The notes under the pieces: model-generated
What the model was told of the DNA's origin: nothing
Database searches by the model: none
Seen by the model: the letters and a program-made list of their open reading frames with translations, nothing else
DNA from: Janthinobacterium violaceinigrum
GTDB taxonomy: Bacteria > Pseudomonadota > Gammaproteobacteria > Burkholderiales > Burkholderiaceae_D
Direction of reading: 5' to 3'
DNA length: 46,021 bases
Assembly: GCF_009208555.1 (NCBI RefSeq)
Contig: NZ_WFLI01000043.1
Location: 1-46,021 of the forward strand
Made by a program: the position numbers and the translations under genes
Part shown: piece after piece, positions 34,063 through 42,529 of the stretch
Layout of the letters: each line of letters opens with the position of its first letter
How positions within the stretch are numbered: position 1 is the stretch's first letter

Positions 34063-35196
34063 TTATTGCTCGATCAGGCGGATCATGGATTCCGCCACGC
34101 CAACGGACGATTCCCAGCTCATGCCCGTCACCAGCCGGCCATCGACCTCGACGTGAATCTTGCCGTTGGCGCCGTGCCTGAAGATGCCGCCATGGCCCTT
34201 GATGCTGGCTTCTGCCGAAAAGGGATAGGCCTTGTATACCGGCGATTCCTTGTTGAGAAACGCATCGGGGAACGAGGTGAGCACCTTGCCCTGGATCAGG
34301 AAGGTACCGTCACGTAGCTTCAGATTCTTGATGCCCTCGGTGCCATGGCAGATGGCCGCGATCACCCCACCCTGTTGTTCGTAGATACGCAAGGCGATGT
34401 CCTGCAGCGCCTTGTTTTCCGGGATGCCGACGATGGCCGCGCCGCCGCCGACGAAGGCCATGCCCGCATAGTCGTTTGCCTTGATCTCGGAGACGGGCTT
34501 GGTATGGGCCAGTGCCCACATGAAATCACTGTCGTACAGATGCTTCTTGAGCAACTCGTCCGACGTGACGATCATTTCCAGGGGAATGGCGCCGCCCTCG
34601 GGACTGACGAAGTCGACGGTATACCCTGCTTTGCGAAATGCATCATAGGTATAGGCCAGTTCGGGAAAATTATTGCCTGCGTTAACCTTTGTACCGGGAT
34701 ATTGATGCACATTCGACACCACCAGCAGCACCTTGCGTGCCTGGCGCGGGGCTGCGGGCTCGCGATCTGCCGACTTGCTGACGATCTTCCAGTTGCCGGC
34801 GATCTTTTTCAACAGAAACACATCCACATAGCGGACCCCTTGTTGGGGTATGTGGATCTCGGCCTTGGCGGTGGCCACCTTGCCGCTCACATCGATCTTG
34901 ATCAAGCGTCCGTGGCGCCCATTGAATTGCATTGCTTTCTCTTTGGAAAAGAGTTTGGCGTATTCGGGACCGCTCAACTCCCATTCCGCATCGTTTTTAC
35001 CGTCCAGGTAAAGGCGGGAGCTTGCATAAAAGGCCTGGTTGATCTCCTCCTGTACGTTGAAGCTGGTGCCATGCAGATACAGGCGCACGGTCTCCCGGAT
35101 GGCATTTTCGTCCTGGTCTACGGTTGCGGCGGTGCCGGCAGCGGTGATGCTTAACAAGCAACAGGCGAGTACCGTTCGCAATAAAAACTGAATCAT
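34063..35196 (-). CDS. Secreted NTF2-like/DJ-1 (PfpI) fusion protein
   Basis: A 377-residue protein with a signal peptide (about 1-23, TAAGTAAT). Residues 28-150 resemble the lumazine-binding/NTF2-like fold (ENAIRETVRLYLHGT, GRLIKIDVSGKVATAKAEI, YVDVFLLKKIAGNWKIVSK). Residues 155-375 are a DJ-1/PfpI domain with the nucleophile elbow AAICHGTEG (Cys about 283) and DFVSPEGGAIPLEM, as in the Hsp31/glyoxalase III branch. DJ-1 proteins are usually cytoplasmic, so export is unusual. Substrate unknown. It is 143 bp downstream of the AraC regulator, same strand. Confidence 0.85.
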   Translation of the reverse strand: MIQFLLRTVLACCLLSITAAGTAATVDQDENAIRETVRLYLHGTSFNVQEEINQAFYASSRLYLDGKNDAEWELSGPEYAKLFSKEKAMQFNGRHGRLIKIDVSGKVATAKAEIHIPQQGVRYVDVFLLKKIAGNWKIVSKSADREPAAPRQARKVLLVVSNVHQYPGTKVNAGNNFPELAYTYDAFRKAGYTVDFVSPEGGAIPLEMIVTSDELLKKHLYDSDFMWALAHTKPVSEIKANDYAGMAFVGGGAAIVGIPENKALQDIALRIYEQQGGVIAAICHGTEGIKNLKLRDGTFLIQGKVLTSFPDAFLNKESPVYKAYPFSAEASIKGHGGIFRHGANGKIHVEVDGRLVTGMSWESSVGVAESMIRLIEQ

Positions 35197-35311
35197 GGCT
35201 ATACCTTCGAATGAAGAATGACGTTTATCGGAGCAACGACCGATGCTGGTCGCTGGTGCTCGATAATTTATCGAAGTGCCGGGGAATTGATGTCGCCAAA
35301 CATGATTTCAG

Positions 35312-35335
35312 ACTCCGGAATGGCGATTCCGGAGT
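35312..35335. repeat. Perfect hairpin after the AraC gene
   Basis: ACTCCGGAAT (35312-35321) and ATTCCGGAGT (35326-35335) with loop GGCG, four bases past the AraC stop. It may end the regulator's message, although no U-tract follows on the minus strand. Confidence 0.6.
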
Positions 35336-35339
35336 GGTT

Positions 35340-36398
35340 TTACGCGGAAATGGCCCTGGCCGCCTGGCCAGATTGGGCGCGGAAGCTGGCGGGAGTCTGG
35401 CCAGTCACTTTCTTGAAGGTCGAGTAGAAGGTGGAACTGGAATTGAACCCGCAGCGCTCGGCGACGGTATCCATGTTCAATTGCGGCTCGTCGCTCAATA
35501 CCTGTTTCGCTTCGGCGATGCGGTATTCGTTGATGTAGGTAGTGAAGCTCTTGCCCAGCTTGTCGTTCAGTACCTGCGACACCTGCGCCTGCGTGCATCC
35601 CGCCCGCTTGGCAAGTTGGGCCAGGGTCAGATTCGGATTCAGATAGGATTGCTGCCCGCTCATCTGTTGTTCCAGCGCAGCGAGCACGGCAAGCGTATCT
35701 TCGTGCGCCAGGCGGTTATTCTGGTACTTCTGCCTGGGCTCGGATGGCGTCAGGCTTTCCTTTCTCAGCAGAAAGACCATGACCGCCACATGCAGCGAGA
35801 AGGTGAATGACAAGGCGCCGACAATATAAGACGTGAACGGCGTGCTCGCGTACGCCGCCAGCATGATACAGCTGCCTGCAAAGACGCTCAGCAGGAGCAC
35901 GCTGCTGGTCGCCATCCGCTGTCCCTCGTTCCACCATGCGCGGCGGCTTTGCCAGAGCAGCCTGGCGGTTGCCAGCAGGTAGCCTAGCCAGAACACATGA
36001 ATGGCATGGCTCGACAGGTCCCACACCGAACGGTACGCGGAATACGGAAAGGCAACGCCTATCCCGATCAGCAGGAAGGACAAGCCCAGATGCCAGCGCC
36101 ATTGTTGTCCAGCAGGCCGTTGCGCGAGCCCGGCGATGAAAGCGCGCGCATAGAGATAGGTCAAGGGACCGATCAGCAGACAGGCCGACAGGCCCAGCTG
36201 GCGGAATTCGATGGCGATCGCCGGGTTGAAGTAGAGGAAGGCGGATTTGGCGGTGCGCACCCCGACGGCAAGCAGCAAGGCGCCCAGCATGCAGTCGGCC
36301 AGGCAGCGGGGCCGGCGGCTGAAAAAATAGACGGCCAGGAAAATGCCGTTGATGGCGCCAAGGGCGCTAAACAGGAACAGCAATTGGCGAGCGATCAT
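35340..36398 (-). CDS. Membrane-embedded AraC-family regulator
   Basis: About 352 residues. The N-terminal 230 form six or seven membrane helices (LLFLFSALGAINGIFLAVYFF, ACLLIGPLTYLYARAFI, HLGLSFLLIGIGVAF and others). The C-terminal 100 are two AraC helix-turn-helix units (LTLAQLAKRAGCTQAQVSQVLN and MDTVAERCGFNSSSTFYSTFKKVTGQTPASFR). Such proteins sense a signal in or near the membrane and bind DNA directly. It probably controls the adjacent NTF2/DJ-1 gene. The start at 36398 (MIARQ) precedes the first helix; a longer frame runs to 36527 without clear support. Confidence 0.87.
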   Translation of the reverse strand: MIARQLLFLFSALGAINGIFLAVYFFSRRPRCLADCMLGALLLAVGVRTAKSAFLYFNPAIAIEFRQLGLSACLLIGPLTYLYARAFIAGLAQRPAGQQWRWHLGLSFLLIGIGVAFPYSAYRSVWDLSSHAIHVFWLGYLLATARLLWQSRRAWWNEGQRMATSSVLLLSVFAGSCIMLAAYASTPFTSYIVGALSFTFSLHVAVMVFLLRKESLTPSEPRQKYQNNRLAHEDTLAVLAALEQQMSGQQSYLNPNLTLAQLAKRAGCTQAQVSQVLNDKLGKSFTTYINEYRIAEAKQVLSDEPQLNMDTVAERCGFNSSSTFYSTFKKVTGQTPASFRAQSGQAARAISA

Positions 36399-36555
36399 GG
36401 GCGTGTCGTGGATGTTGGCGTCGAGCTGAAGTATAGACACAAACGGCACCGTATCGAAGTACAAGTAATACACCACGTTCCTGCACCAGCCATAAACTCC
36501 CGTTATGCCCGCCTGCCATCCTTTCATGGTTGATCCCGCTCGTTGGTATTAAACT

Positions 36556-36602
36556 GGTTTCACCTTCAACCATGTTCGAAAATCATGTTGAAAACTGAAA
36601 CC
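36556..36602 (+). promoter_or_regulatory. Interrupted inverted repeat spanning the murQ start codon
   Basis: GGTTTCA (36556-36562) and TTCAAC (36565-36570) pair with TGAAACC (36596-36602) and GTTGAA (36587-36592). The loop and upper stem include the murQ ATG (36585-36587). It could be a GntR-type operator or an RNA fold that limits initiation. Confidence 0.4.
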
Positions 36603-37466
36603 CCGAGCCGGCGGCATCCGGATCTGGATCTGTATCCGGTGGAGCAACTGGTGGCGGCGCTGGTCGACGACCAGTTCTGGGCCGTCGAAGCCGTGCGGCT
36701 GGCGTCGCCGCAGATCGGGGCGGCCATCACGGCTGCCCTGCCCCGCATCGCTGCCGGCGGACGCCTGCTGTACGTGGGCGCTGGCACGTCGGGACGCCTG
36801 GGCGTGCTCGACAGCGTTGAATTGAATCCCACGTTTTCCTGGCCGCCCGAGCGGGCCGTCGCCATCCTGGCTGGCGGCGCGGGCGCCATGTTCACTGCCG
36901 TCGAAGGGGCGGAAGATGATTTAGCGCAAGGCGAAAAGGATTTGCTGGCCCTGCAGCCGCAAGTCAATGACGTGGCGATCCTGCTGGCCGCGTCCGGCGC
37001 CACGCCGTATGTGCTGGGTGCGCTGCTGGCCGCGCGCAAGGCCGGCGCCCTGACCATCGGCATCGCCAACAATGTGGACGCTCCCGTGGCGCACGAGGCG
37101 CACTGCGGTATCGTGCTCGATACGGGCACGGAAGTCATTTCCGGCAGCACCCGCCTGAAAGCGGGCACGGCGCAAAAAATCACCCTGAACACGATTTCCA
37201 GTGCCTTGATGGTGGGTTTGCATAAAACTTACGGAAACTTGATGGTAGACTTGAAGCCGACCAACGCCAAGCTGATCTGGCGGGCGGTGCGTCTGACCAT
37301 GCATGCCACCGGCGCCAGCGAAGTGCAGGCCAGGACCGTGCTGGAGCAATGCCAATTTCACGTCAAGGTGGCAATTGTTGCCTTGATCAAAAAAATCAAC
37401 ACAAACCAGGCACAGGCATTGTTGGCCGGCGCGGACGGCAGTGTGCGGGCGGCACTGGCGGCGTGA
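36585..37466 (+). CDS. murQ: N-acetylmuramic acid 6-phosphate etherase
   Basis: A 293-residue SIS-domain enzyme that cleaves the lactyl ether of MurNAc-6-P to give GlcNAc-6-P and D-lactate in the cytoplasm. GGRLLYVGAGTSGRLGVLDSVELNPTF contains the catalytic glutamate; ILLAASGATPYVLGAL, GIANNVDAPVAHEAHCGIVLDTGTEVISGSTRLKAGTAQKITLN are typical. Length agrees with E. coli MurQ (298). The ATG at 36585 has no clear ribosome site and lies in an inverted repeat. First gene of the salvage run; ampG-like gene 45 bp later. Confidence 0.95.
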   Translation: MLKTETPSRRHPDLDLYPVEQLVAALVDDQFWAVEAVRLASPQIGAAITAALPRIAAGGRLLYVGAGTSGRLGVLDSVELNPTFSWPPERAVAILAGGAGAMFTAVEGAEDDLAQGEKDLLALQPQVNDVAILLAASGATPYVLGALLAARKAGALTIGIANNVDAPVAHEAHCGIVLDTGTEVISGSTRLKAGTAQKITLNTISSALMVGLHKTYGNLMVDLKPTNAKLIWRAVRLTMHATGASEVQARTVLEQCQFHVKVAIVALIKKINTNQAQALLAGADGSVRAALAA

Positions 37467-37511
37467 TCCGATGGCGCGGCATTCTTCTGTCTGGGAGACC
37501 AAGAAGGATGT

Positions 37512-38822
37512 ATGGAGCTTGTGAAACAAACCGCCCCGGCGCGCGCGAATAAGCCGTCAAATAAGCCGTGGCTGTGGATCCCCTCCCTGTATTTCGGCCA
37601 GGGTATCCCCTATGTCGTGGTCATGACCTTGTCCGTGATCATGTACAAGAACTACGGCTTTTCCAATACGGATATCGCGCTGTATACGAGCTGGTTGTAC
37701 TTGCCCTGGGTCATCAAGCCCCTGTGGTCGCCCTTCATCGACATGTACCGCACCAAGCGTTTCTGGATCGTCGGCTTGCAGCTGGTGATCGGCGCCGCGC
37801 TGGCGCTGGTGGCCCTGACGACGTCCCTGCCCCATTTTTTCCAGATCAGCCTGGCCATCTTCTGGCTGATGGCGTTCAGTTCTGCCACGCATGATATTGC
37901 CGCCGACGGCTTTTATATGCTGGGCCTGGAAGAGCACCAGCAGGCCGCCTTCGTGGGCGTGCGCAGCACGTTTTATCGCCTGGCCATGATCGCGGGCCAG
38001 GGCGGCCTCGTGTATCTGGCCGGCTATCTGACGCATGCGACGGGCAATGTGCAGCTGGCCTGGTCCGTCGTGTTCGCCATTCTGGCGGGCCTGTTCATCG
38101 CCCTCTTCCTGTACCACTATTTCATTTTGCCCAAGCCCAAGGATGACCGGCCCAGCATCCAGGATGCCGGCGTGTCTCCGCTGCAAGAGTTCGTCGCCAC
38201 GTTTGCCGCCTTCTTCAAGAAGAAGGATATCCTGGTCATCCTGGGCTTTTTGCTGCTGTTCCGCCTTGGTGAGGCGCAATTGCTGAAACTGGCCGCGCCC
38301 TTCCTGCTCGACCCCGTCGCCAAGGGCGGCCTGGGCCTCAGTACCGAGGATGTGGGTCTCGTCTACGGCACCATCGGCGTGATCGCCCTGACCCTGGGCG
38401 GCTTGCTGGGCGGATTCATCATCTCTCGCTTCGGCTTGAAACGCTGCCTGTGGATCATGGTGCTGTCCGTCCACTTGCCCGACCTGGTCTTCGTCTACCT
38501 GGCCACGGCCTTGCCTAGCAGCATCTACGTGATCGCCGGTGGCATTGCGTTGGAGCAATTCGGCTATGGCTTCGGCTTCGCCTCGTACATGCTGTACATG
38601 ATCATGGTGTCCGATGGCGCGCATAAAACGGCCCACTACGCCATCTGCACGGGCTTCATGGCCCTGGGCATGATGTTGCCGGGCATGGCCAGCGGCTGGA
38701 TCCAGCAAATGCTCGGCTACCAAAACTTCTTCATCTGGGTGTGCATCGCCACCATTCCCGCTTTCATCATGGCCGCGCTGGTCAAGATCGATCCCGAATT
38801 CGGCAAGAAGGCCAAGGCCTGA
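37512..38822 (+). CDS. ampG: AmpG-like muropeptide permease (MFS, PAT family)
   Basis: A 436-residue membrane protein with about twelve helices. WIPSLYFGQGIPYVVVMTLSVIMYKNYGFSNTDIALYTSWLYLPWVIKPLWSPFID and SATHDIAADGFYMLGL match the PAT family to which AmpG belongs (family motif LPLxLxGxTLxxWL is replaced here). AmpG brings GlcNAc-anhMurNAc-peptides into the cytoplasm; a narrower sugar or MurNAc substrate is possible in this cluster. Strong ribosome site (GAAGGA). Followed by a perfect 12-bp hairpin. Confidence 0.85.
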   Translation: MELVKQTAPARANKPSNKPWLWIPSLYFGQGIPYVVVMTLSVIMYKNYGFSNTDIALYTSWLYLPWVIKPLWSPFIDMYRTKRFWIVGLQLVIGAALALVALTTSLPHFFQISLAIFWLMAFSSATHDIAADGFYMLGLEEHQQAAFVGVRSTFYRLAMIAGQGGLVYLAGYLTHATGNVQLAWSVVFAILAGLFIALFLYHYFILPKPKDDRPSIQDAGVSPLQEFVATFAAFFKKKDILVILGFLLLFRLGEAQLLKLAAPFLLDPVAKGGLGLSTEDVGLVYGTIGVIALTLGGLLGGFIISRFGLKRCLWIMVLSVHLPDLVFVYLATALPSSIYVIAGGIALEQFGYGFGFASYMLYMIMVSDGAHKTAHYAICTGFMALGMMLPGMASGWIQQMLGYQNFFIWVCIATIPAFIMAALVKIDPEFGKKAKA

Positions 38823-38832
38823 TTCTTTTGAA

Positions 38833-38863
38833 CTGTGCGCCCGCAAGGATGGCGGGCGCACAG
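38833..38863. repeat. Perfect 12-bp hairpin between the ampG-like and digH-like genes
   Basis: CTGTGCGCCCGC (38833-38844) and GCGGGCGCACAG (38852-38863), seven-base loop, no T-tract. It starts ten bases after the permease stop. Probably a processing or stability element, or a partial terminator. Confidence 0.75.
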
Positions 38864-38912
38864 TAAAATGCCCCACCGATAGACCTGCGCTCCACCACTG
38901 CAAGGAATTGTT

Positions 38913-40574
38913 TTGTTGTCTACTTTTAAAAAACGCCTGGGCGCCAGCGCCGGCGTGCTGGCCGCGCTGGCCACCGCCACATTGCTCAGCAGCTGTACCA
39001 GCACCAAGATGCCTTCCGCCGTGACGCCAGGAGAAGCGGGCTTGCCGGCCGTGCCGCCCGTGCAGCACATCACGGGCGAAGTGCCGCCGCCGGCGCCGCG
39101 CGAGTTCCGCGCCGCCTGGGTGTCGACGGTGGCCAATATCGACTGGCCCAGCCGCAGCAATTTGCCGGTCGCCAAGCAGCAAGCGGAAGCGCTGGCTATC
39201 CTCGACCGCGCCAAGTCCTTGAATCTGAACGCGATTGTGCTGCAGGTGCGGCCCAGCGCCGACACGATTTATCCTTCGCAGCTGGAGCCGTGGTCGGAGT
39301 ATCTGACCGGCAAGCAAGGCCAGCCGCCATTGCCCCTGTATGATCCGCTGGCCTTTTGGGTGGCCCAGGCGCATGCGCGCGGCCTGGAACTGCACGCCTG
39401 GTTCAATCCCTACCGGGCCCGCCACGCGACGGCCAAGTCGCCGCTGGCACGCGACAGTTTTGCGTCCACCAACCCGGCGTCCGTCAAGCAATACGGCCGC
39501 TACCTGTGGATGGACCCGGGCGATGCCGCCGCCTCCAAGCATACGACAGACGTGGTGCTGGACGTGGTGCGTCGCTACGATATCGATGGCGTGCACATCG
39601 ACGATTACTTTTATCCATATCCGATCGACGCGCCTGGCGCCGGCGCCGGCGCGGAAACGGCCGCGCTGGACGCGGGCAGTGGCGGCGCCAAGCGCGAACT
39701 GCCGTTTCCCGATGAGCCTTCCTGGCAGCAATATCTGCTGGCCGGTGGTCAGCTGGACCGTGCTTCCTGGCGCCGCCAGAACGTCAACCAGCTGATTGAA
39801 GCCTTGTATACAGGCATCCACCGCGAGAAGAGCTGGGTGCGTTTCGGCATCAGCCCGTTCGGCATCGGCCGTCCGGACCGCCGGCCTGCCGGCATCGTCG
39901 GCTTCAGCCAGTACGACAAATTGTATGCGGATGCGGAACTGTGGCTGGCCAAGGGCTGGCTCGATTACCTGTCGCCGCAGCTGTACTGGCCCGTGGCGCA
40001 GGCACCGCAAGCGTTTGGCGTGCTGCTCGACTACTGGCTGGCGCAAAATCCGTATGGCCGCCACGTGTGGCCGGGTCTATATACGAGCCGGATCGACAAT
40101 TCCGCCAAGTCCTTCACGCCGCAAGAGATCATCAAGCAGATCGAAGTGACGCGCACGCGCCCCGGCGCGAATGGCCAGGTGCATTTCAGCATGGTGCCGC
40201 TGATGCAGAACCGCAAGGGTGTCAGCGACCAGCTCAAGGCAACCGTGTATCAAAGCCCGGCCCTGATTCCCGCCACGCCGTGGCTGGGCAAGGAGGCGCC
40301 CGCTACGCCCGTGCTGGCCTTGCGCCGCGATTCCACCAGCCTGAACGTCAAATTGGCGGCGGGCGGCGGCAAACCCGTGGCGCAGTACGCCGTCTGGGCC
40401 CGCTACGGCGAAGACTGGCGTTTTACGGTGGTCACGGGCGTGCAAGGCGAGCTGACCCTGGTCGATGATGCCACTGGCAAAGTCAATGCGGTAGTCGTCA
40501 GCGCCGTGGACCGTCTCGGCAATGAAAGCCCCCGCGTCACCGTGCGCGAACCGTTTACGACGGTTGCCAAGTAA
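38913..40574 (+). CDS. digH: DigH/YddW-like glycoside hydrolase lipoprotein (GHL10)
   Basis: A 553-residue lipoprotein: signal peptide with lipobox LLSSC (about Cys 28), then a GHL10/DUF187 TIM-barrel from about residue 65 (REFRAAWVSTVANIDWPS, ILQV-type strands, HAWFNPYRARHA, YDIDGVHIDDYFYPYP with the acidic catalytic pair, FGISPFGIGRP) and a C-terminal Fn3-like region. In E. coli DigH cuts peptide-free peptidoglycan glycans left by amidases. The start is TTG (38913, or the next codon) after AAGGA; no ATG is suitable. Fits with murQ, AmpG and AmiD neighbours. Confidence 0.87.
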   Translation: MLSTFKKRLGASAGVLAALATATLLSSCTSTKMPSAVTPGEAGLPAVPPVQHITGEVPPPAPREFRAAWVSTVANIDWPSRSNLPVAKQQAEALAILDRAKSLNLNAIVLQVRPSADTIYPSQLEPWSEYLTGKQGQPPLPLYDPLAFWVAQAHARGLELHAWFNPYRARHATAKSPLARDSFASTNPASVKQYGRYLWMDPGDAAASKHTTDVVLDVVRRYDIDGVHIDDYFYPYPIDAPGAGAGAETAALDAGSGGAKRELPFPDEPSWQQYLLAGGQLDRASWRRQNVNQLIEALYTGIHREKSWVRFGISPFGIGRPDRRPAGIVGFSQYDKLYADAELWLAKGWLDYLSPQLYWPVAQAPQAFGVLLDYWLAQNPYGRHVWPGLYTSRIDNSAKSFTPQEIIKQIEVTRTRPGANGQVHFSMVPLMQNRKGVSDQLKATVYQSPALIPATPWLGKEAPATPVLALRRDSTSLNVKLAAGGGKPVAQYAVWARYGEDWRFTVVTGVQGELTLVDDATGKVNAVVVSAVDRLGNESPRVTVREPFTTVAK

Positions 40575-40603
40575 CTTTGCCGTATCACCGGTAGTCCATA
40601 ACC

Positions 40604-40640
40604 TGCAGGCATGAAACATGCGCAAGCTTTCATGCCTGCA
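40604..40640. repeat. Perfect 13-bp hairpin before the sugar kinase
   Basis: TGCAGGCATGAAA (40604-40616) and TTTCATGCCTGCA (40628-40640) with an 11-base loop, between the DigH-like stop and the kinase start at 40668. No T-tract follows. The longer kinase frame from 40611 would run through it, which is an argument for the shorter start. Confidence 0.75.
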
Positions 40641-40667
40641 AGCCCAGCTTGGCTTTACACTCATGCC

Positions 40668-41615
40668 ATGATTTCCTTCCCTACAGCCAATAATGCAGCG
40701 CCCGTGCTGGGCCTGGGCATCGACGCGGGCGGCACGCAGACGCGCTGGGCCCTGGCCACCGTGGACGGCGCCATCGTGGCCGACGGCGCCGTGGAAGGCT
40801 TGTCTGCCTTGCAAATGAGCAGCGATGCGGGCCGCGCAGCCGTGCACGCCACGTTTACCAAGCTGTGCCGTGCCGTGCTGGCCATCGGCCAGCCCCGTGC
40901 CGTGGTGGCGGGCTTGACGGGTTTCGGCGGCGACGATGCGGCGCTGGCGCCCATGCTGGCAGAATTGCTGGCGCTGGACGCCAGCAACGTGCGCTTGGGC
41001 AACGATATCGACATCGCTTATCGCGACAGTTTTGAACCTGGACAAGGTTATCTGGTCTACGCTGGCACGGGGTCGATTGCTGCCTGGATCGATGCGGATG
41101 GCGTGTTTCACCGCGCGGGCGGGCGTGGCGTGCTGCTCGACGACGGCGGTGGCGGCTACTGGATCGCGCGCGAAGCCTTGCGCCACATCTGGCGCGGTGA
41201 AGACGAGGCGCCCGGTAGCTGGCAAGGCTCGCCCATGGCCCAGGCCGTGTTTGCGCAACTGGGCGGCAGCGACTGGTCTCTGTCGCGCGCCTTCATGTAT
41301 GGCCAGGACCGGGGCGCCATCGGCCGGCTGGCCCTGGCCGTGGCCGCCAGTGCGGACGCCGACCCGCTGGCGCTGGACATCTTGCAGCGTGCGGGACAGG
41401 AACTGGCGCGCTTGGCGCTGGCCCTGACGGCGCGCTACGGTCCCCGTCCCGTGGTGCTGGCGGGCCGCGCGGCGCAATTGCACCCGGCCATCGCGGCAGC
41501 CATGCGCGCCGCTTTGCCTGTATCGTTGACGATGGAGCAAAAAGTTGCTCGTTCGCATGAGGCAGCGGCCAAGCTGGCAGCGAGGACGGCCAGCTTGTAT
41601 GCTGGCAAAGACTGA
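40668..41615 (+). CDS. murK: BadF/BadG-family amino-sugar kinase (MurK/NagK-like)
   Basis: About 315 residues of the ASKHA fold: phosphate-1 loop GLGIDAGGTQTRWALA, LTGFGG, the catalytic Asp region LGNDIDIAY, phosphate-2 GTGSIAAW, and a GGGGYWIAREAL adenosine-side motif. The BadF/BadG/BcrA/BcrD group includes GlcNAc kinases and Clostridium MurK, which phosphorylates both MurNAc and GlcNAc and is co-encoded with murQ. The murQ neighbour supports a MurK role here (inference). Start chosen at 40668 (MISFP); 40611 and 40632 are in frame but lie in a hairpin. Confidence 0.82.
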   Translation: MISFPTANNAAPVLGLGIDAGGTQTRWALATVDGAIVADGAVEGLSALQMSSDAGRAAVHATFTKLCRAVLAIGQPRAVVAGLTGFGGDDAALAPMLAELLALDASNVRLGNDIDIAYRDSFEPGQGYLVYAGTGSIAAWIDADGVFHRAGGRGVLLDDGGGGYWIAREALRHIWRGEDEAPGSWQGSPMAQAVFAQLGGSDWSLSRAFMYGQDRGAIGRLALAVAASADADPLALDILQRAGQELARLALALTARYGPRPVVLAGRAAQLHPAIAAAMRAALPVSLTMEQKVARSHEAAAKLAARTASLYAGKD

Positions 41616-41645
41616 CTATTTTATTAACCCGAACACGGATCTTTC

Positions 41646-42446
41646 ATGAAAAAAATCGCCCTCGCCCTGCTGGTGGCCCTGCTTTCCGCCTGTACCACGC
41701 CCGCGCCGCATCTCGACCATAGCTTGAGCGCGCGCAGCCAGAGCCCGCGCGTGAAATTCATCGTCATCCATTACACGGTCAGCGACCTACCCCGCTCGAT
41801 CAAGATTCTGACGGAACAAGTGGTCAGCAGCCATTATTTGCTGACCGACACGGACAAGCCGAAGTTTTACGTGCTGGTCGACGAATCGCGCCAGGCCAAT
41901 CACGCGGGTGTGAGTAATTGGAAGACGTATACACAGTTGAATGTCAGTTCGATCGGCATCGAGATTGTCAACCCAGGCTACAAGGACACGCCGGAAGGCC
42001 GCCTCTGGTATCCATTCCCGCAGGCACAGATCGATGAGCTGATTCCCCTGTTGAAAGATATCCAGGCCCGCTACAACATCGCGCCGGAAAATATCCTGGG
42101 CCACAACGAGATCGCCCCGCAGCGCAAGCAGGACCCGGGCCCGTTGTTCCCATGGCGCCAGCTGGCCGATGCGGGCCTGATCGTGTGGCCGGACGCCAAC
42201 CGTGTCGCCACGCAGCGCCTCATTTTTGATCAGCAGGTGCCGGACGCCGTCTGGTTCCAGAAAAAACTGGCCCAGCATGGCTATGCCACGCCGACTACGG
42301 GCGTGTTCGACGAAGCGACGCGCAATGTGCTGATCGCTTTCCAGATGAAATACCGCAACAAGCTGTTCGACGGCACGCCCGATGGCGAAACGGCGGCCCT
42401 GCTGGAAGTGCTGACGACACCGGCCCCGGCTGTTGCAACAAAGTAG
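41646..42446 (+). CDS. amiD: AmiD-like N-acetylmuramoyl-L-alanine amidase lipoprotein
   Basis: A 266-residue lipoprotein with lipobox LLSAC (Cys 16), an Amidase_2 zinc domain about 35-175 (FIVIHYT with zinc His 42; GHNEIAPQRKQDPGPLFPW with the second His and the catalytic Lys/Asp) and a PG_binding_1 domain about 205-260 (TGVFDEATRNVLIAFQMKYR). This is the layout of E. coli AmiD, an outer-membrane enzyme that frees peptides from MurNAc or anhydroMurNAc. It is not cytoplasmic AmpD. 30 bp after the kinase. Confidence 0.92.
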   Translation: MKKIALALLVALLSACTTPAPHLDHSLSARSQSPRVKFIVIHYTVSDLPRSIKILTEQVVSSHYLLTDTDKPKFYVLVDESRQANHAGVSNWKTYTQLNVSSIGIEIVNPGYKDTPEGRLWYPFPQAQIDELIPLLKDIQARYNIAPENILGHNEIAPQRKQDPGPLFPWRQLADAGLIVWPDANRVATQRLIFDQQVPDAVWFQKKLAQHGYATPTTGVFDEATRNVLIAFQMKYRNKLFDGTPDGETAALLEVLTTPAPAVATK

Positions 42447-42529
42447 CACGACCGTTCCAGCCCATGACTTTTTCTTATATGCTGAACGTGGACGGCCCTG
42501 GTGGCCACGGCAAGGTAAAGGAATAGCTC

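Noticed and set aside
37557..40064. Open frame of 835 codons on the minus strand
   Set aside because: Antisense to the permease and DigH-like genes; its His/Gln/Arg-rich translation has no domain pattern.
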